DNA of 41,900 nucleotides from positions 1 through 41,900 of IMG/VR virus record IMGVR_UViG_3300036398_004629, one strand, 5' to 3'. The DNA comes from a virus. Under the pieces are notes generated by a model, which saw only the letters and a program-made list of their open reading frames with translations, was not told the DNA's origin and made no database searches. A program made the translations under genes and the position numbers. Of the stretch, positions 22,689-30,675 are shown piece by piece (position 1 is the first letter of the stretch; each line of letters starts with the position of its first letter).

Positions 22689-24947
22689 TTAAGATGCCAA
22701 TGCTTCGTTAATTTCTTTTTTATCAACTTTAATTTTTAAAAATGGGTCTAAAAATTTGAAATTTAATGTTTCATTTTTGACACCTATTTCAACTATTCCT
22801 CCATTTTTTAATTTACCAAAAAGTATTTCTTTACTGATCGGCTTTTTAATAAGTTCATCAATTGTTCGTTGAAGTGGTCTAGCACCCATTTTTACATCAA
22901 ATCCTTTATTTACTAGATATTTTATGGCATCTTCATCGACTTTAATATGAATATTTTTTTCTTTTATTAACTTGTTCATTTCATCAATGAATTTTTTGAC
23001 TATTTTTTTCATGGATTCTTGATCAAGACTATCAAATTTTATTATTCCATCTAATCTATTTCGAAATTCTGGAGCGAAAAATTTATTAATGGCATTAGAT
23101 GGATCAGATTCCTTTTCTAATTTGCCGAATCCTATATTATTTTTATCAGCGTCGCTGGCACCTAGATTACTTGTCATAATAATGATAGCATTTCTGCCAT
23201 CACCTTTTTTGCCATTACTTCCTGTTATCATTCCATTATCCATTAGTTGGAGAAGAACTGTAGAAACGTCTGGATGTGCTTTTTCTATTTCGTCAAGTAA
23301 TAGAACGCAAGAAGGATTTTCTTGAAGATTTGTAATTAATTGCCCAGCATTGTCTTCGAATCCAACATATCCAGGAGGACTGCCAATAAATTTGCTTACA
23401 CTATGTTTTTCTTGATATTCACTCATATCAAAACGTATAAGTTTTATACCCATATTTGAAGCAAGTTGTTTGGCGACTTCGGTTTTGCCAACGCCTGTTG
23501 GTCCCACAAACAAGAAATTACCTACTGGTTTATTGATATTTTTTAATCCAGCCTGTGCTATAAAAATTTTGTCTAATAGAACATCAATTGATTTTTCTTG
23601 GCCAAAAATAACTGATTTCATATTTTTTTCTAGATTTTTTAGATTTTTGCTTTCTTTTTCATTCATGCTTTCAACGGGGATTTTTGCCATTTTTGAAATT
23701 TCAAAAACAACTTCATTGTGATCAACGATCCCTGAGGTTTCGTTTTTTATTTTAAATCTAGCACATGCGCAATCTATTACATCAATTGCTTTATCTGGAA
23801 GTTTTTTGTCACTTATATATTTTGAACTGTATTTGACAGCATCTTCAATTGCTTGCGATGTTATTTTAACTTTGTGATGATTTTCATAGTACTTTTTGAG
23901 ACCTTTCAAAATTTTAATTGTGTCTTCTTCAGAAGGTTCATCTATTGTTACTCTATGAAATCTTCTCATTAATGCTCTATCTTTTTCGAAGAATTTTCTA
24001 TATTCATCCCATGTAGTGCTTGCGATAACTTTCATTTTTCCTTTAGTAAGGGCGGATTTAAGCATATTGCTCATATCGTTACTACCACCATTACTTGATC
24101 CTGCTCCATTCATCATATGAGCCTCATCAATGAATAGAATACAGTTTCCTTTTTTTTCTATCGCACTTATTACAGATTTTACTCTTTCTTCAAAGTCTCC
24201 TCTATATTTTGAACCTGCTAACATTGAACTTATATCCATACTATAAACAATGTAGTTTTCTAAAAATTTAGGAACAGCACCATCAATAATTTTTTTAGCT
24301 AGACCTTCTGCTATTGCTGTTTTTCCTACACCTGGGTCTCCAACGAGAATTACGTTAGATTTAGTTCTTCTAGCAAGAATTAATTCTATTTCTTCAATTT
24401 CTTTATCTCTACCGATAACTGGGTCAATACTTTTATTTTTTGCTTTTTCATTTAAATCAGAACAAAATTGTAAGATAGTTTTATCCAATTGAGAATTAGA
24501 TGAGTTAGAGGAATGATTATTATTTTTGGACAAAAAGTTTATAAATTTATCCTTGTCAATATTTGCTTTTTTAATAAAATAAGCAGCATTAGTTTTTTTC
24601 TCTGCCATTATACTAAGAAAACAATCAACTGGTTCTATAATTTGTCTACCTTTAAAAAGAACATTAGTAAATGCTCTGTTTAAAACTTTGTCAAGAATAT
24701 TGGTTTTCTTTGGTTTTTCAATATTCATGTTTACGATATCTTTTAAATCATTTTCTATAAATTTTTCAATATCATCACGCAGTTCATCTACGTTAGCACC
24801 GAAATCTTTTAATAATTTGTTAAAATCGTCATTATTAACTAAACAAAATAAAAAATGTTCAAGAGTTATATATTCATGATTGTTTTTAATTGCCAACATT
24901 ATAGAATGTTCAAAGATTTCTTCTAAATTTTTATCTGGTTCTAACAT
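22689..24947 (-). CDS. clpA: ClpA, ATP-dependent unfoldase of the Clp protease
   Basis: A complete 752-residue ClpA (E. coli: 758). The N-domain (residues 1-145) contains the Clp_N repeat (ITLEHFLFCLV). The first AAA module has Walker A GDPGVGKTAIAEGLA near 200 and Walker B CILFIDEAHMM. The second module has Walker A GPTGVGKTEVAKQLA near 480 and Walker B CVLLLDEIEKAH. An IGF tripeptide (NNIGFGKLE, near 603), followed by FFAPEFRNRLDGII, is the loop that docks on ClpP. No ClpP is encoded in this window, so it probably pairs with host ClpP, or with a phage ClpP elsewhere. AAAAAGGA precedes the ATG. It follows dnaJ by 12 bases in one early unit. Confidence 0.96.
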   Translation of the reverse strand: MLEPDKNLEEIFEHSIMLAIKNNHEYITLEHFLFCLVNNDDFNKLLKDFGANVDELRDDIEKFIENDLKDIVNMNIEKPKKTNILDKVLNRAFTNVLFKGRQIIEPVDCFLSIMAEKKTNAAYFIKKANIDKDKFINFLSKNNNHSSNSSNSQLDKTILQFCSDLNEKAKNKSIDPVIGRDKEIEEIELILARRTKSNVILVGDPGVGKTAIAEGLAKKIIDGAVPKFLENYIVYSMDISSMLAGSKYRGDFEERVKSVISAIEKKGNCILFIDEAHMMNGAGSSNGGSNDMSNMLKSALTKGKMKVIASTTWDEYRKFFEKDRALMRRFHRVTIDEPSEEDTIKILKGLKKYYENHHKVKITSQAIEDAVKYSSKYISDKKLPDKAIDVIDCACARFKIKNETSGIVDHNEVVFEISKMAKIPVESMNEKESKNLKNLEKNMKSVIFGQEKSIDVLLDKIFIAQAGLKNINKPVGNFLFVGPTGVGKTEVAKQLASNMGIKLIRFDMSEYQEKHSVSKFIGSPPGYVGFEDNAGQLITNLQENPSCVLLLDEIEKAHPDVSTVLLQLMDNGMITGSNGKKGDGRNAIIIMTSNLGASDADKNNIGFGKLEKESDPSNAINKFFAPEFRNRLDGIIKFDSLDQESMKKIVKKFIDEMNKLIKEKNIHIKVDEDAIKYLVNKGFDVKMGARPLQRTIDELIKKPISKEILFGKLKNGGIVEIGVKNETLNFKFLDPFLKIKVDKKEINEALAS

Positions 24948-24959
24948 TAATTTTCCTTT

Positions 24960-25757
24960 TTAAATTAATTTTTTGATTGTGTTTTTTTGGTCTTCAGTTA
25001 AATTTGTTGGTATTGTTATATTCAATTTTAGCAATAAACGTCCTCTAGATGAATTAGTGTTAAACATACCGTGATCTGATATGCTAAAAGTTTGATTATG
25101 CTGTGCTCCCGGAGGGATATTTACAATTAATGATTTTTTTTCAATTGTTTCTATTTCTACTTGTTTCCCAAGAATTGCTTCAAAACAATTTATTTTAATA
25201 ATCATTTCTAAATCATCATTTAATCTTTTAAATTTTTCATGGGGAAGTATATTAACTGTAAAAAATATATCACCTCTAGGAATGTTTGGTATAGAATCAT
25301 CTCCTATACCGTAAATTCTCAAGGTAGAATTATCTGGAATACCTTTTGGTATTTTAACTTCTATTATTTGTTCTCGTCCAGAAGGAAACTTTACATTATA
25401 AAGAGCGTCCTTGCCATTAAACGCATCTTCTAACGTAATGGTAACTGAAAGGTTTATATTTTTATTTTTTGATTGATGTTTAAAAAAATTTATAGCGTCT
25501 GGAAAATCAGTAAAAATATTAAAATTTTTAAATATTTCTTCAAATGGGTGATTGTTTGACATATGACCAATATTATCATATGCCTGTTTTTTTTCTGGAT
25601 CTTTTAAAGTGTCGTAAGCTTCTTGAATTTCTTGGAATTTTTTAGTATCACCGCCTCGATCAGGATGATATTTACTTGCTAATTTTCTATAGGCGGTCTT
25701 TATCTGATCTTCAGATGCTGAACGTTCTATACCAAGAATATTATAATAGTCATTCAT
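24960..25757 (-). CDS. dnaJ: DnaJ/CbpA-type co-chaperone
   Basis: A 265-residue J-protein. Residues 1-65 are a J domain with the HPD motif ([17 protein letters not shown]). A short Asn/Phe-rich linker follows. Residues 100-265 form the two-part C-terminal substrate-binding domain ([53 protein letters not shown]). There is no CxxCxGxG zinc finger, so it is of the CbpA/class B kind. It should stimulate host DnaK. The gene is first after a sigma70-like promoter and 12 bases before clpA, so the two form a phage-encoded protein-remodelling unit. No Shine-Dalgarno is evident before the ATG at 25757. Confidence 0.94.
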   Translation of the reverse strand: MNDYYNILGIERSASEDQIKTAYRKLASKYHPDRGGDTKKFQEIQEAYDTLKDPEKKQAYDNIGHMSNNHPFEEIFKNFNIFTDFPDAINFFKHQSKNKNINLSVTITLEDAFNGKDALYNVKFPSGREQIIEVKIPKGIPDNSTLRIYGIGDDSIPNIPRGDIFFTVNILPHEKFKRLNDDLEMIIKINCFEAILGKQVEIETIEKKSLIVNIPPGAQHNQTFSISDHGMFNTNSSRGRLLLKLNITIPTNLTEDQKNTIKKLI

Positions 25758-25779
25758 ATAAAGTATAACAATATGCTAT

Positions 25780-25808
25780 ATATTACTATACCTTATGAAT
25801 GAAGTCAA
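25780..25808 (-). promoter_or_regulatory. Sigma70-like promoter (dnaJ-clpA)
   Basis: Minus-strand TTGACT (25803-25808) and TAATAT (25780-25785) with a 17-base spacer, 22 bases before the dnaJ ATG. It is weaker than the other early promoters (one -35 mismatch, two -10 mismatches). Confidence 0.65.
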
Positions 25809-25813
25809 TGGCA

Positions 25814-26047
25814 TTATTTCTTTTCTGGAATAGCAGTTCCTTCAAGTTTTTTTCTTACTTTAATTTTTTTACATTCTTGAACTACTTTTCCTGCTTTGTC
25901 TTTAACTTCTTTCCCAGCTTTATCTTTTTTTGGTGTACATACTTCTTTTATTTCTGCTTTACCTGCTGTATCAGTTTTTTGTTCAGCAGCATATACTGAA
26001 CTAATTAAAAATATACTAGAAAATAAAGTTATAATTAAATTTTTCAT
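25814..26047 (-). CDS. Small secreted Lys-rich protein
   Basis: A 77-residue protein with a clear Sec signal peptide: MKNLIITLFSSIFLISSVYA, then a signal peptidase I-like site before AEQ. The mature part of about 57 residues is strongly basic and partly repetitive (KDKAGKEV, KDKAGKVV). Two Cys may form a disulphide in the periplasm. AAGGATGA lies before the ATG, which overlaps the stop of the preceding membrane protein (ATGA). It is the last gene of the lysis cassette. It could modify the periplasm or outer membrane during late infection, or act in superinfection exclusion; neither is shown. Confidence 0.82.
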   Translation of the reverse strand: MKNLIITLFSSIFLISSVYAAEQKTDTAGKAEIKEVCTPKKDKAGKEVKDKAGKVVQECKKIKVRKKLEGTAIPEKK

Positions 26048-26313
26048 GATTCATCCTTTTTATCTTTACATTTTTTATCACCACTAGAACCTAGCATAAT
26101 TCCAGACAATGTTCCTGTCAAAAATGTTGCTATTGGTATTATTAACTCAAAAAATTTGGAATCAACCGGACTAATGGCATCAAGAGGTTGAGTCACAAAA
26201 ATTATACTATAAAGTACTACAAAAACTATGCCCATTAGAGTTAATGCCAAGCATACCCCGACAAAAACTTTTAATCTAGTTAATAATTCTTCAGAAGTTA
26301 ATTTGTCATTCAT
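26044..26313 (-). CDS. Small two-helix membrane protein (holin-like candidate)
   Basis: An 89-residue protein with two predicted membrane helices: LKVFVGVCLALTLMGIVFVV with its continuation (residues 13-40), and FFELIIPIATFLTGTLSGIM near residues 55-74. The loop between them has PLDAISPVDSK. The C-terminus is charged (GDKKCKDKKDES). The ATG at 26313 is chosen because AAGGGT lies upstream; the longer frame would run into the lipoprotein gene. In the lysis cassette such a protein could be a second holin, an antiholin or an inner-membrane protein for superinfection control. I recognise similar sequences in marine phages but not a tested function. Confidence 0.82.
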   Translation of the reverse strand: MNDKLTSEELLTRLKVFVGVCLALTLMGIVFVVLYSIIFVTQPLDAISPVDSKFFELIIPIATFLTGTLSGIMLGSSGDKKCKDKKDES

Positions 26314-26317
26314 TATT

Positions 26318-26485
26318 TTAACCCTTAAGTCTAGCTGGACATTCTCTGCTAATTTCACATGCTTCTTTTTGACATTCTGAATTTTTAATATTTATAGGGT
26401 CTTGACATGGATATCTGTATCGATTATCACATGAATACAATGTAAAAATTGACGATAAAATTAAAATTTTAACAAATGTATTCAT
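26318..26485 (-). CDS. Small Cys-rich lipoprotein
   Basis: A 55-residue gene too short for usual length cut-offs. The reading starts MNTFVKILILSSIFTLYSC, a lipoprotein signal with lipobox LYSC (lipidation at Cys19), followed by DNRYRYPCQDP, then NSECQKEACEISRECPARL. The mature peptide has five further Cys in CQ/C/C patterns, probably disulphide-bonded in the periplasm. A perfect AGGAGA lies seven bases before the ATG at 26485, and the stop is five bases before the next gene. Similar YRYPCQDP-containing lipoproteins occur in marine T4-like phages, by recollection. It could act at the outer membrane in lysis or superinfection exclusion; unproven. Confidence 0.85.
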   Translation of the reverse strand: MNTFVKILILSSIFTLYSCDNRYRYPCQDPINIKNSECQKEACEISRECPARLKG

Positions 26486-26508
26486 GTTTTTCTCCTAGAA
26501 ATAATTTA

Positions 26509-27012
26509 TCAAATTTCCTCTCTTTCTGGTTGAACCGGCATTGGTCTTCCTTTTGAGTCGGTCATAATTTGACTAGACACTTGAGGTCTATCTGGCATTT
26601 GATTAATACTTACCGGATTAACAGTATTGACTGTTTGGGGTTGAGTATTAAATGGCTGTGTAGTTGGTGCTGAAAAACTTTGAAACTGCTGTGGTTGAGG
26701 TGCTGGCAGAGCGGGTGGAGTACTATTTTGATTATTAATACCTGCTAATTTTTCTTGACCTCTACTCCAAGCAGTTACACCTAGTACAGCCCCCATTGCC
26801 ATATGGAATAATCCTGCCCCTTCTAATGTTAATGGTTTCCATTGACGGAAAGCGTCGTTGACTGCTTCCACTTCCCAAAATTGAACAATTGCCCATAGAA
26901 TAGGAAAAACAACGAAATCAAAAGCACAAACGGTCATATACATTAGGGCCATCATAGGACGCCATTTTTTCTGCATCCAATCTTCTTTATTTTCAGTGGG
27001 GTTATTATTCAT
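26509..27012 (-). CDS. Holin, GTA_holin_3TM type
   Basis: A 167-residue membrane protein that should form the lesion releasing the endolysin. The N-terminal segment KWRPMMALMYMTVCAFDFVV, its hydrophobic continuation FPILWAIVQFW and EGAGLFHMAMGAVLGVTAWS match the holin family described from gene transfer agents and marine phages. The C-terminal 75 residues are Pro/Gln/Thr-rich and probably unstructured (PALPAPQPQQF). GAGGAT lies before the ATG at 27012. It follows the endolysin gene by 14 bases, so holin and endolysin are expressed together. Confidence 0.88.
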   Translation of the reverse strand: MNNNPTENKEDWMQKKWRPMMALMYMTVCAFDFVVFPILWAIVQFWEVEAVNDAFRQWKPLTLEGAGLFHMAMGAVLGVTAWSRGQEKLAGINNQNSTPPALPAPQPQQFQSFSAPTTQPFNTQPQTVNTVNPVSINQMPDRPQVSSQIMTDSKGRPMPVQPEREEI

Positions 27013-27026
27013 TTTATATCCTCAAT

Positions 27027-27659
27027 TTAAAGTCCAAGAACATGTAAAGCATGGTTATAATGTTTAATTCTATCGTCTAAACCAATAAAACCACCATTTA
27101 TTCTTCTTGTTAACTCTTTAATATCACCATTATCAGCCCAAACATTTAGGTTATTAGTTTCCCAAAACCAACATCCACTTTGAACTGCTCCTTCAAATGT
27201 TTCGAGGTATTCCGGAATTTCTTCTATTGAAGTATCTATGCTTAGGGCGAATGATTGATAATTATTTTTTCCTGTTAATTGAATTAAGCCACGCCCGCAA
27301 TAACGATATCCATCTCCACTTGCCTCATCGCCATTTCCCATGCGGTTAGCGTATACTTTATTGGCTATTGCTTCTGCTCTATTTTGTCTATTAGCGTATT
27401 GTTGTGCTAATTCATCAGTTGGAAAATATTTTGGAAATATTTTTCTTAGAGTTTGCCATTTATAATTTAAATTTTCTTTCAAAAATCTAAAATTTCCAGA
27501 TTCATGGGCACATTGTGCTACAAACGCGGCAACTCTTCTTGGAGAGTTAATATCGTAATCTGGTAAACATCTACTCATCGCATTATGCCATTGACTGACA
27601 TATGGATTTGATGGAATTAATTGTGCTAATTGGCTTTGTGTTAAAATGAAATTAGACAT
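27027..27659 (-). CDS. Endolysin, glycoside hydrolase family 19
   Basis: A 210-residue GH19 (chitinase-like) muramidase for host lysis. The catalytic Glu53 lies in FVAQCAHESGNFRFLKENL and the second catalytic Glu near 114 in GDEASGDGYRYCGRGLIQLTG. The rest of the fold runs through NNYQSFALSI, AVQSGCWFWETNNLN and LTRRINGGFIGLDDR. There is no signal peptide, so release depends on the holin next door. GAGGAT precedes the ATG at 27659. A TTAAATAA element about 35 bases upstream could be a variant late promoter. The substrate is peptidoglycan glycan, as for other phage GH19 lysins. Confidence 0.94.
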   Translation of the reverse strand: MSNFILTQSQLAQLIPSNPYVSQWHNAMSRCLPDYDINSPRRVAAFVAQCAHESGNFRFLKENLNYKWQTLRKIFPKYFPTDELAQQYANRQNRAEAIANKVYANRMGNGDEASGDGYRYCGRGLIQLTGKNNYQSFALSIDTSIEEIPEYLETFEGAVQSGCWFWETNNLNVWADNGDIKELTRRINGGFIGLDDRIKHYNHALHVLGL

Positions 27660-27712
27660 ATTGAATCCTCTATATACTAATTATTTAACACAAAATCAAA
27701 AAATTTATCTAC

Positions 27713-27982
27713 CTACTTATTTGCCTTTTCAAAAGTTTTTTTCTGTTTGGTATACCATTCTATCCAACCATCATTTTTGTTTGAACATTCATAATGTAGT
27801 TGATAATTTTTGATTATTATTTTTAAAAATTCATTTATATCTGCTGCGTTATCTCCAGCAACAATTAAATCTGAACATTTGGTAAGTAGACTTTTTGGAG
27901 CTTCTGGAAATTTTTGTTTAACTGGAATAATTGAACAGCCTACTAAAAATAAAGAAATGATCATTATTGATAATAATTTCAT
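27713..27982 (-). CDS. Outer-membrane lipoprotein, probable o-spanin (Rz1-like)
   Basis: An 89-residue lipoprotein. The signal MKLLSIMIISLFLVGC ends in lipobox LVGC (Cys16). The mature part is Pro/Lys-containing at first (IIPVKQKFPEAPKSLLTKC), then helical. Its start overlaps the stop of the upstream coiled-coil membrane protein as ATGA, the same arrangement as many Rz/Rz1 pairs, and AAGGGG precedes the ATG. It should complete disruption of the outer membrane in lysis together with the i-spanin. Spanin identity is inferred from topology and position; sequence similarity to lambda Rz1 is not expected. Confidence 0.8.
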   Translation of the reverse strand: MKLLSIMIISLFLVGCSIIPVKQKFPEAPKSLLTKCSDLIVAGDNAADINEFLKIIIKNYQLHYECSNKNDGWIEWYTKQKKTFEKANK

Positions 27983-28455
27983 TTTGTTTCCCCTTTAGGA
28001 TTTTTAGCTGCCTCGTTCAATTTATCCATTATCATTTTATTGTGTTCTTCAATAATAACTTTAGGGACAGGGCAATTTTCTACAAATTTTATTACCTCTT
28101 CTTTTTCTCTGATTATTTTATCAATATACTCAATTCTGTCTTCACCTTTTTGTTTTATTATTCTGTCTCGATAAATTATTTTTTCTTCGATTTGAACGTT
28201 ATTGATTTTTGATTCTTCTTCTGCTTTTGCTAATTTTTCTTCTAATTCTTTTACTTTTGATTGCCATTTAGATTCATTGGCTGCTATACCAAGAAACCAA
28301 GAACTTACAATTATTGAAATTATTCCTCCAACTTTTAATGGAACTTTATAAAGTTTTGTAAACCAAGAAAATGTTAAAGCTATTATTCCAGCTACTAAAA
28401 AAGTAGTCCATATCCAGCTAGGAATTAATCCAAACAAAAATGTAAGTTGCCACAT
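27979..28455 (-). CDS. Inner-membrane coiled-coil protein, probable i-spanin (Rz-like)
   Basis: A 158-residue protein. Residues 1-58 hold two hydrophobic segments (LTFLFGLIPSWIWTTFLVAG; VGGIISIIVSSWFLGIAA). Residues 60-130 are a strong coiled coil (KVKELEEKLAKAEEESK, RIEYIDKIIREKEEV). The end has NCPVPKVIIEEHNKMIMDKL, like the C-terminal part of Rz-type proteins in marine phages. It overlaps the lipoprotein gene by ATGA. Having two membrane segments rather than one is a difference from lambda Rz. It is the first gene of the lysis cassette in transcription order. Confidence 0.8.
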   Translation of the reverse strand: MWQLTFLFGLIPSWIWTTFLVAGIIALTFSWFTKLYKVPLKVGGIISIIVSSWFLGIAANESKWQSKVKELEEKLAKAEEESKINNVQIEEKIIYRDRIIKQKGEDRIEYIDKIIREKEEVIKFVENCPVPKVIIEEHNKMIMDKLNEAAKNPKGETK

Positions 28456-28458
28456 TTT

Positions 28459-29214
28459 TTACCACCTATCTTTTTCTAAAATTATTGCCATATTATTATT
28501 TCTTATTAAAAATTTATTTCCTACTTTGTTTATATCATAGTTACCTAAAAATTTTGTTAAGAAAAATGATTGACTTTGACCACTTTCACTTATGTCTACA
28601 GGTCCTGGCAATAATTTAGTTAAACTTTTATAATTACCTATGTTCAAAAATTTAGCAGTAAAATCTTGAAAATATGGTTTTTTAAAAGTTAAATTGTTAT
28701 TTTCATCAAGTATTGCTTCCACTGCTCCTTGGTTGAAGAATTTTTTGATGTCGTTTGATTTAGATTCAAACATATATTTTTTATAATCTGTTTGAGTTAA
28801 AGGTATAACTGTTTTTACAGTTTCATTTGTCAAAACATGAACTTCTTTTGATTTTTGGTATTTGAATCGCCATTCATTGATACCTGTCAATTTTTTTAGT
28901 CCATAAATCAATTCATTTAAATTATCAGGAAAATCATTGGTTCTAGGTATTTCTACAAAGACATGATAATTTCCATCAAATTCTTCTCCAGTACTAATAT
29001 CGGCATCAAGAATAAAATCATAACCTTTTTCGAAAAACTCCATTAGATCAACTGCTGGATATTTTTCTTTTATTTTAAAACCTAATACAATTACATCCTC
29101 ATCCTCACCCATTTTACTTTTAAAACGATCAACGGAAAACGTTTCTTCCACGTATCCTTTAAGATCTTTGCTTTTTAAACTTTCGTTTAATTGGTTATAC
29201 TGGTGGTGGGACAT
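28459..29214 (-). CDS. Conserved late protein of T4-like phages, unknown function
   Basis: A 251-residue protein. The N-terminal half (VDRFKSKMGEDEDVIVLGFK, KGYDFILDADIS, GNYHVFVEIPR) looks like an alpha/beta domain. The C-terminal end PVDISESGQSQSFFLTKFLG followed by RNNNMAIILEKDRW is familiar from T4-like phages, but I know no function. LNES at residues 9-12 could be a prohead-protease-like site (LxE), though the leader is not typical. It overlaps the preceding gene by 20 bases, has AGGAA before the ATG, and is probably expressed from the late promoter at 29772-29779. Possibly a structural or assembly protein. Confidence 0.85.
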   Translation of the reverse strand: MSHHQYNQLNESLKSKDLKGYVEETFSVDRFKSKMGEDEDVIVLGFKIKEKYPAVDLMEFFEKGYDFILDADISTGEEFDGNYHVFVEIPRTNDFPDNLNELIYGLKKLTGINEWRFKYQKSKEVHVLTNETVKTVIPLTQTDYKKYMFESKSNDIKKFFNQGAVEAILDENNNLTFKKPYFQDFTAKFLNIGNYKSLTKLLPGPVDISESGQSQSFFLTKFLGNYDINKVGNKFLIRNNNMAIILEKDRW

Positions 29215-29752
29215 TTCCTGGTACCTCTGGTGTTGATGGTGCTGAACCTTCAGGTGGCATAGATTCAGCAGCTATTTCAGACATAGATTTCATTGCGTTG
29301 TATTTTAAATACTCTGACATTCTATTTTGTTCTTTATTTGCTTTACCTACTGCTACATCATGAATTAATTTTTTAGGCATGTTTACGGTGACTAGCCATA
29401 TTGGGTGAGCATCTATTTTTCCTTTTTTAGTGCCTGGTCTGAAATCTCCAGGATCTTTTATTTTTCTAGGAACTAAAATAAAGTTACTTTTATGCTCTAC
29501 TTCACAACCATATAATTTTAATCTTTTCATTCCCCTGATATCTGGAGCTTTCTTTTTTGGCCACATAAAAGTACATGAAACATTGTATTTAGAAATTTTA
29601 GGTCCTTCAATAAGCTCCCCATCGATCCAATTATCAAAAACATAGATATCAAGTTCATCTAAAACTCTTTCAAATTCTAGAAGAATTTTGAACGCAGAAT
29701 TGTTTTCACTTATGAATTGAACATTTTTAATTACGTCTAATATATCTCTCAT
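29195..29752 (-). CDS. Conserved late protein, unknown function (probable structural)
   Basis: A 185-residue protein. Its core includes FKILLEFERVLDELDIYVFD, NWIDGELIEGPKISKYNVSC, MWPKKKAPDIRGMKRL and PIWLVTVNMPKKLIHD. I recall related proteins in T4-like and jumbo myoviruses, annotated only as hypothetical or structural. The last 25 residues are Pro-rich (PPEGSAPSTPEVPGNVPPPV) and probably disordered. A late-type promoter lies 19 bases before its ATG with AGAGAG between, so it is a late gene; the gene across the divergent gap is phoH on the plus strand. Confidence 0.85.
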   Translation of the reverse strand: MRDILDVIKNVQFISENNSAFKILLEFERVLDELDIYVFDNWIDGELIEGPKISKYNVSCTFMWPKKKAPDIRGMKRLKLYGCEVEHKSNFILVPRKIKDPGDFRPGTKKGKIDAHPIWLVTVNMPKKLIHDVAVGKANKEQNRMSEYLKYNAMKSMSEIAAESMPPEGSAPSTPEVPGNVPPPV

Positions 29753-29771
29753 GATTTTCTCTCTATAAGAA

Positions 29772-29779
29772 TATTTATT
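29772..29779 (-). promoter_or_regulatory. Late-type promoter (AATAAATA)
   Basis: Minus-strand AATAAATA in the divergent gap between this operon and phoH, 19 bases before the ATG at 29752. It would drive the two late proteins and perhaps the lysis cassette. Confidence 0.68.
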
Positions 29780-29836
29780 CTTTTGGAGAAGAGTATTGAT
29801 TTTCTCTTCATTTTAGGGGGTATTTTTTTCTTATCT

Positions 29837-29844
29837 TTTAAATA
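29837..29844 (+). promoter_or_regulatory. Possible late promoter for phoH (TTTAAATA)
   Basis: Plus-strand TTTAAATA, one base different from the T4 late box TATAAATA, 35 bases before the phoH start. No convincing sigma70 pair was found in the 127-base gap. The rest of this gap holds the divergent late promoter and the phoH ribosome site. Confidence 0.4.
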
Positions 29845-29867
29845 AAATAGCAGGTTGGTAACATTAC

Positions 29868-29873
29868 AGGAGG
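29868..29873 (+). promoter_or_regulatory. Strong ribosome site that fixes a TTG start (phoH)
   Basis: AGGAGG lies 6 bases before TTG at 29880. This is the best argument that phoH begins with a TTG codon, because no ATG or GTG lies at that distance. Confidence 0.9.
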
Positions 29874-29879
29874 TTACAA

Positions 29880-30638
29880 TTGCCTAGAACCAAAAGAAAA
29901 GATAGAGAATTTTTTCTAGAAAAAGATCCCAGATTTATAAAACGGGAATCAAAAGATAATCTGATTCAAATAAAACCTTACATAAAAAGAACTCAAGAAG
30001 TTTCAATAATTCCAAGAAACTTAAATCAAGAAAATTATATAGAATTATTGAAAAATCCACGGTTATACATAGTTTTTGCCATAGGTCCAGCAGGAACGGG
30101 TAAAACCATGTTAGCAGTTCAAATGGCCATTAAACAATTAAAAGAGGGGGTGATTCGTAAAATAATAGTCACACGGCCAGCGGTAAGTGTTGATGAGGAA
30201 CATGGATTTTTGCCAGGAACTCTTAATCAAAAAATGGAACCTTGGACTCGTCCAATTTTTGATGTGTTTGAGGAATACTATCATCCAAGAGAAATTCAAA
30301 ATATGATAGAGGATGGAGTTATAGAAATAGCTCCGTTGGCTATGATGAGAGGTAGAACATTTAAAAATTCATTTATTATAGCAGATGAATGTCAAAATAC
30401 ATCTGCTAGTCAAATGAAAATGTTACTAACTAGAATTGGTGAAAATTCAAGAATGGTAGTAACGGGGGATTTAAATCAAGCTGATCGTCCAAAAGAAAAT
30501 GGTTTGCTAGAATTTTGCAATTTATACAATAAAGGGGGTGAGTATCGTATGATTGCTATGGCACGTTTTGATATTAAGGACGTAGAGAGACATCCAGTAG
30601 TTAAAGAAATTTTAAAAATATATAAAGAGGAAGATTAA
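29880..30638 (+). CDS. phoH: PhoH-like ATPase
   Basis: A 252-residue PhoH-family P-loop ATPase, very common in marine phages. Walker A is GPAGTGKTMLAVQMA near residue 67; Walker B and the following motif are SFIIADECQNTSASQMKMLL, then RIGENSRMVVTGDLNQADRP. The middle holds the PhoH signature VTRPAVSVDEEHGFLPGTLN. PhoH proteins are thought to act in RNA metabolism or stress; the phage role is not established. It starts with TTG after a perfect AGGAGG. It is one of only two plus-strand genes, lies alone between divergent late genes and a shared terminator, and faces the clamp loader gene. Confidence 0.95.
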   Translation: MPRTKRKDREFFLEKDPRFIKRESKDNLIQIKPYIKRTQEVSIIPRNLNQENYIELLKNPRLYIVFAIGPAGTGKTMLAVQMAIKQLKEGVIRKIIVTRPAVSVDEEHGFLPGTLNQKMEPWTRPIFDVFEEYYHPREIQNMIEDGVIEIAPLAMMRGRTFKNSFIIADECQNTSASQMKMLLTRIGENSRMVVTGDLNQADRPKENGLLEFCNLYNKGGEYRMIAMARFDIKDVERHPVVKEILKIYKEED

Positions 30639-30642
30639 AAAT

Positions 30643-30675
30643 AAAAGCGGCTATCAACCTGCTTAAGCCGCTTTT
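30643..30675. terminator. Bidirectional terminator between phoH and gene 44
   Basis: A perfect 10-bp inverted repeat AAAAGCGGCT / AGCCGCTTTT with a 13-base loop sits between two convergent genes. Both strands end in a T-tract, so it can stop transcripts from either side. It overlaps the last base of the gene 44 stop codon. Confidence 0.92.

Noticed and set aside
29781-29870. Sigma70 promoter for phoH starting at the TTGATT near 29796
   Set aside because: No -10 box at 16-18 bases; the TTTAAATA late-like box is a better, though weak, candidate.
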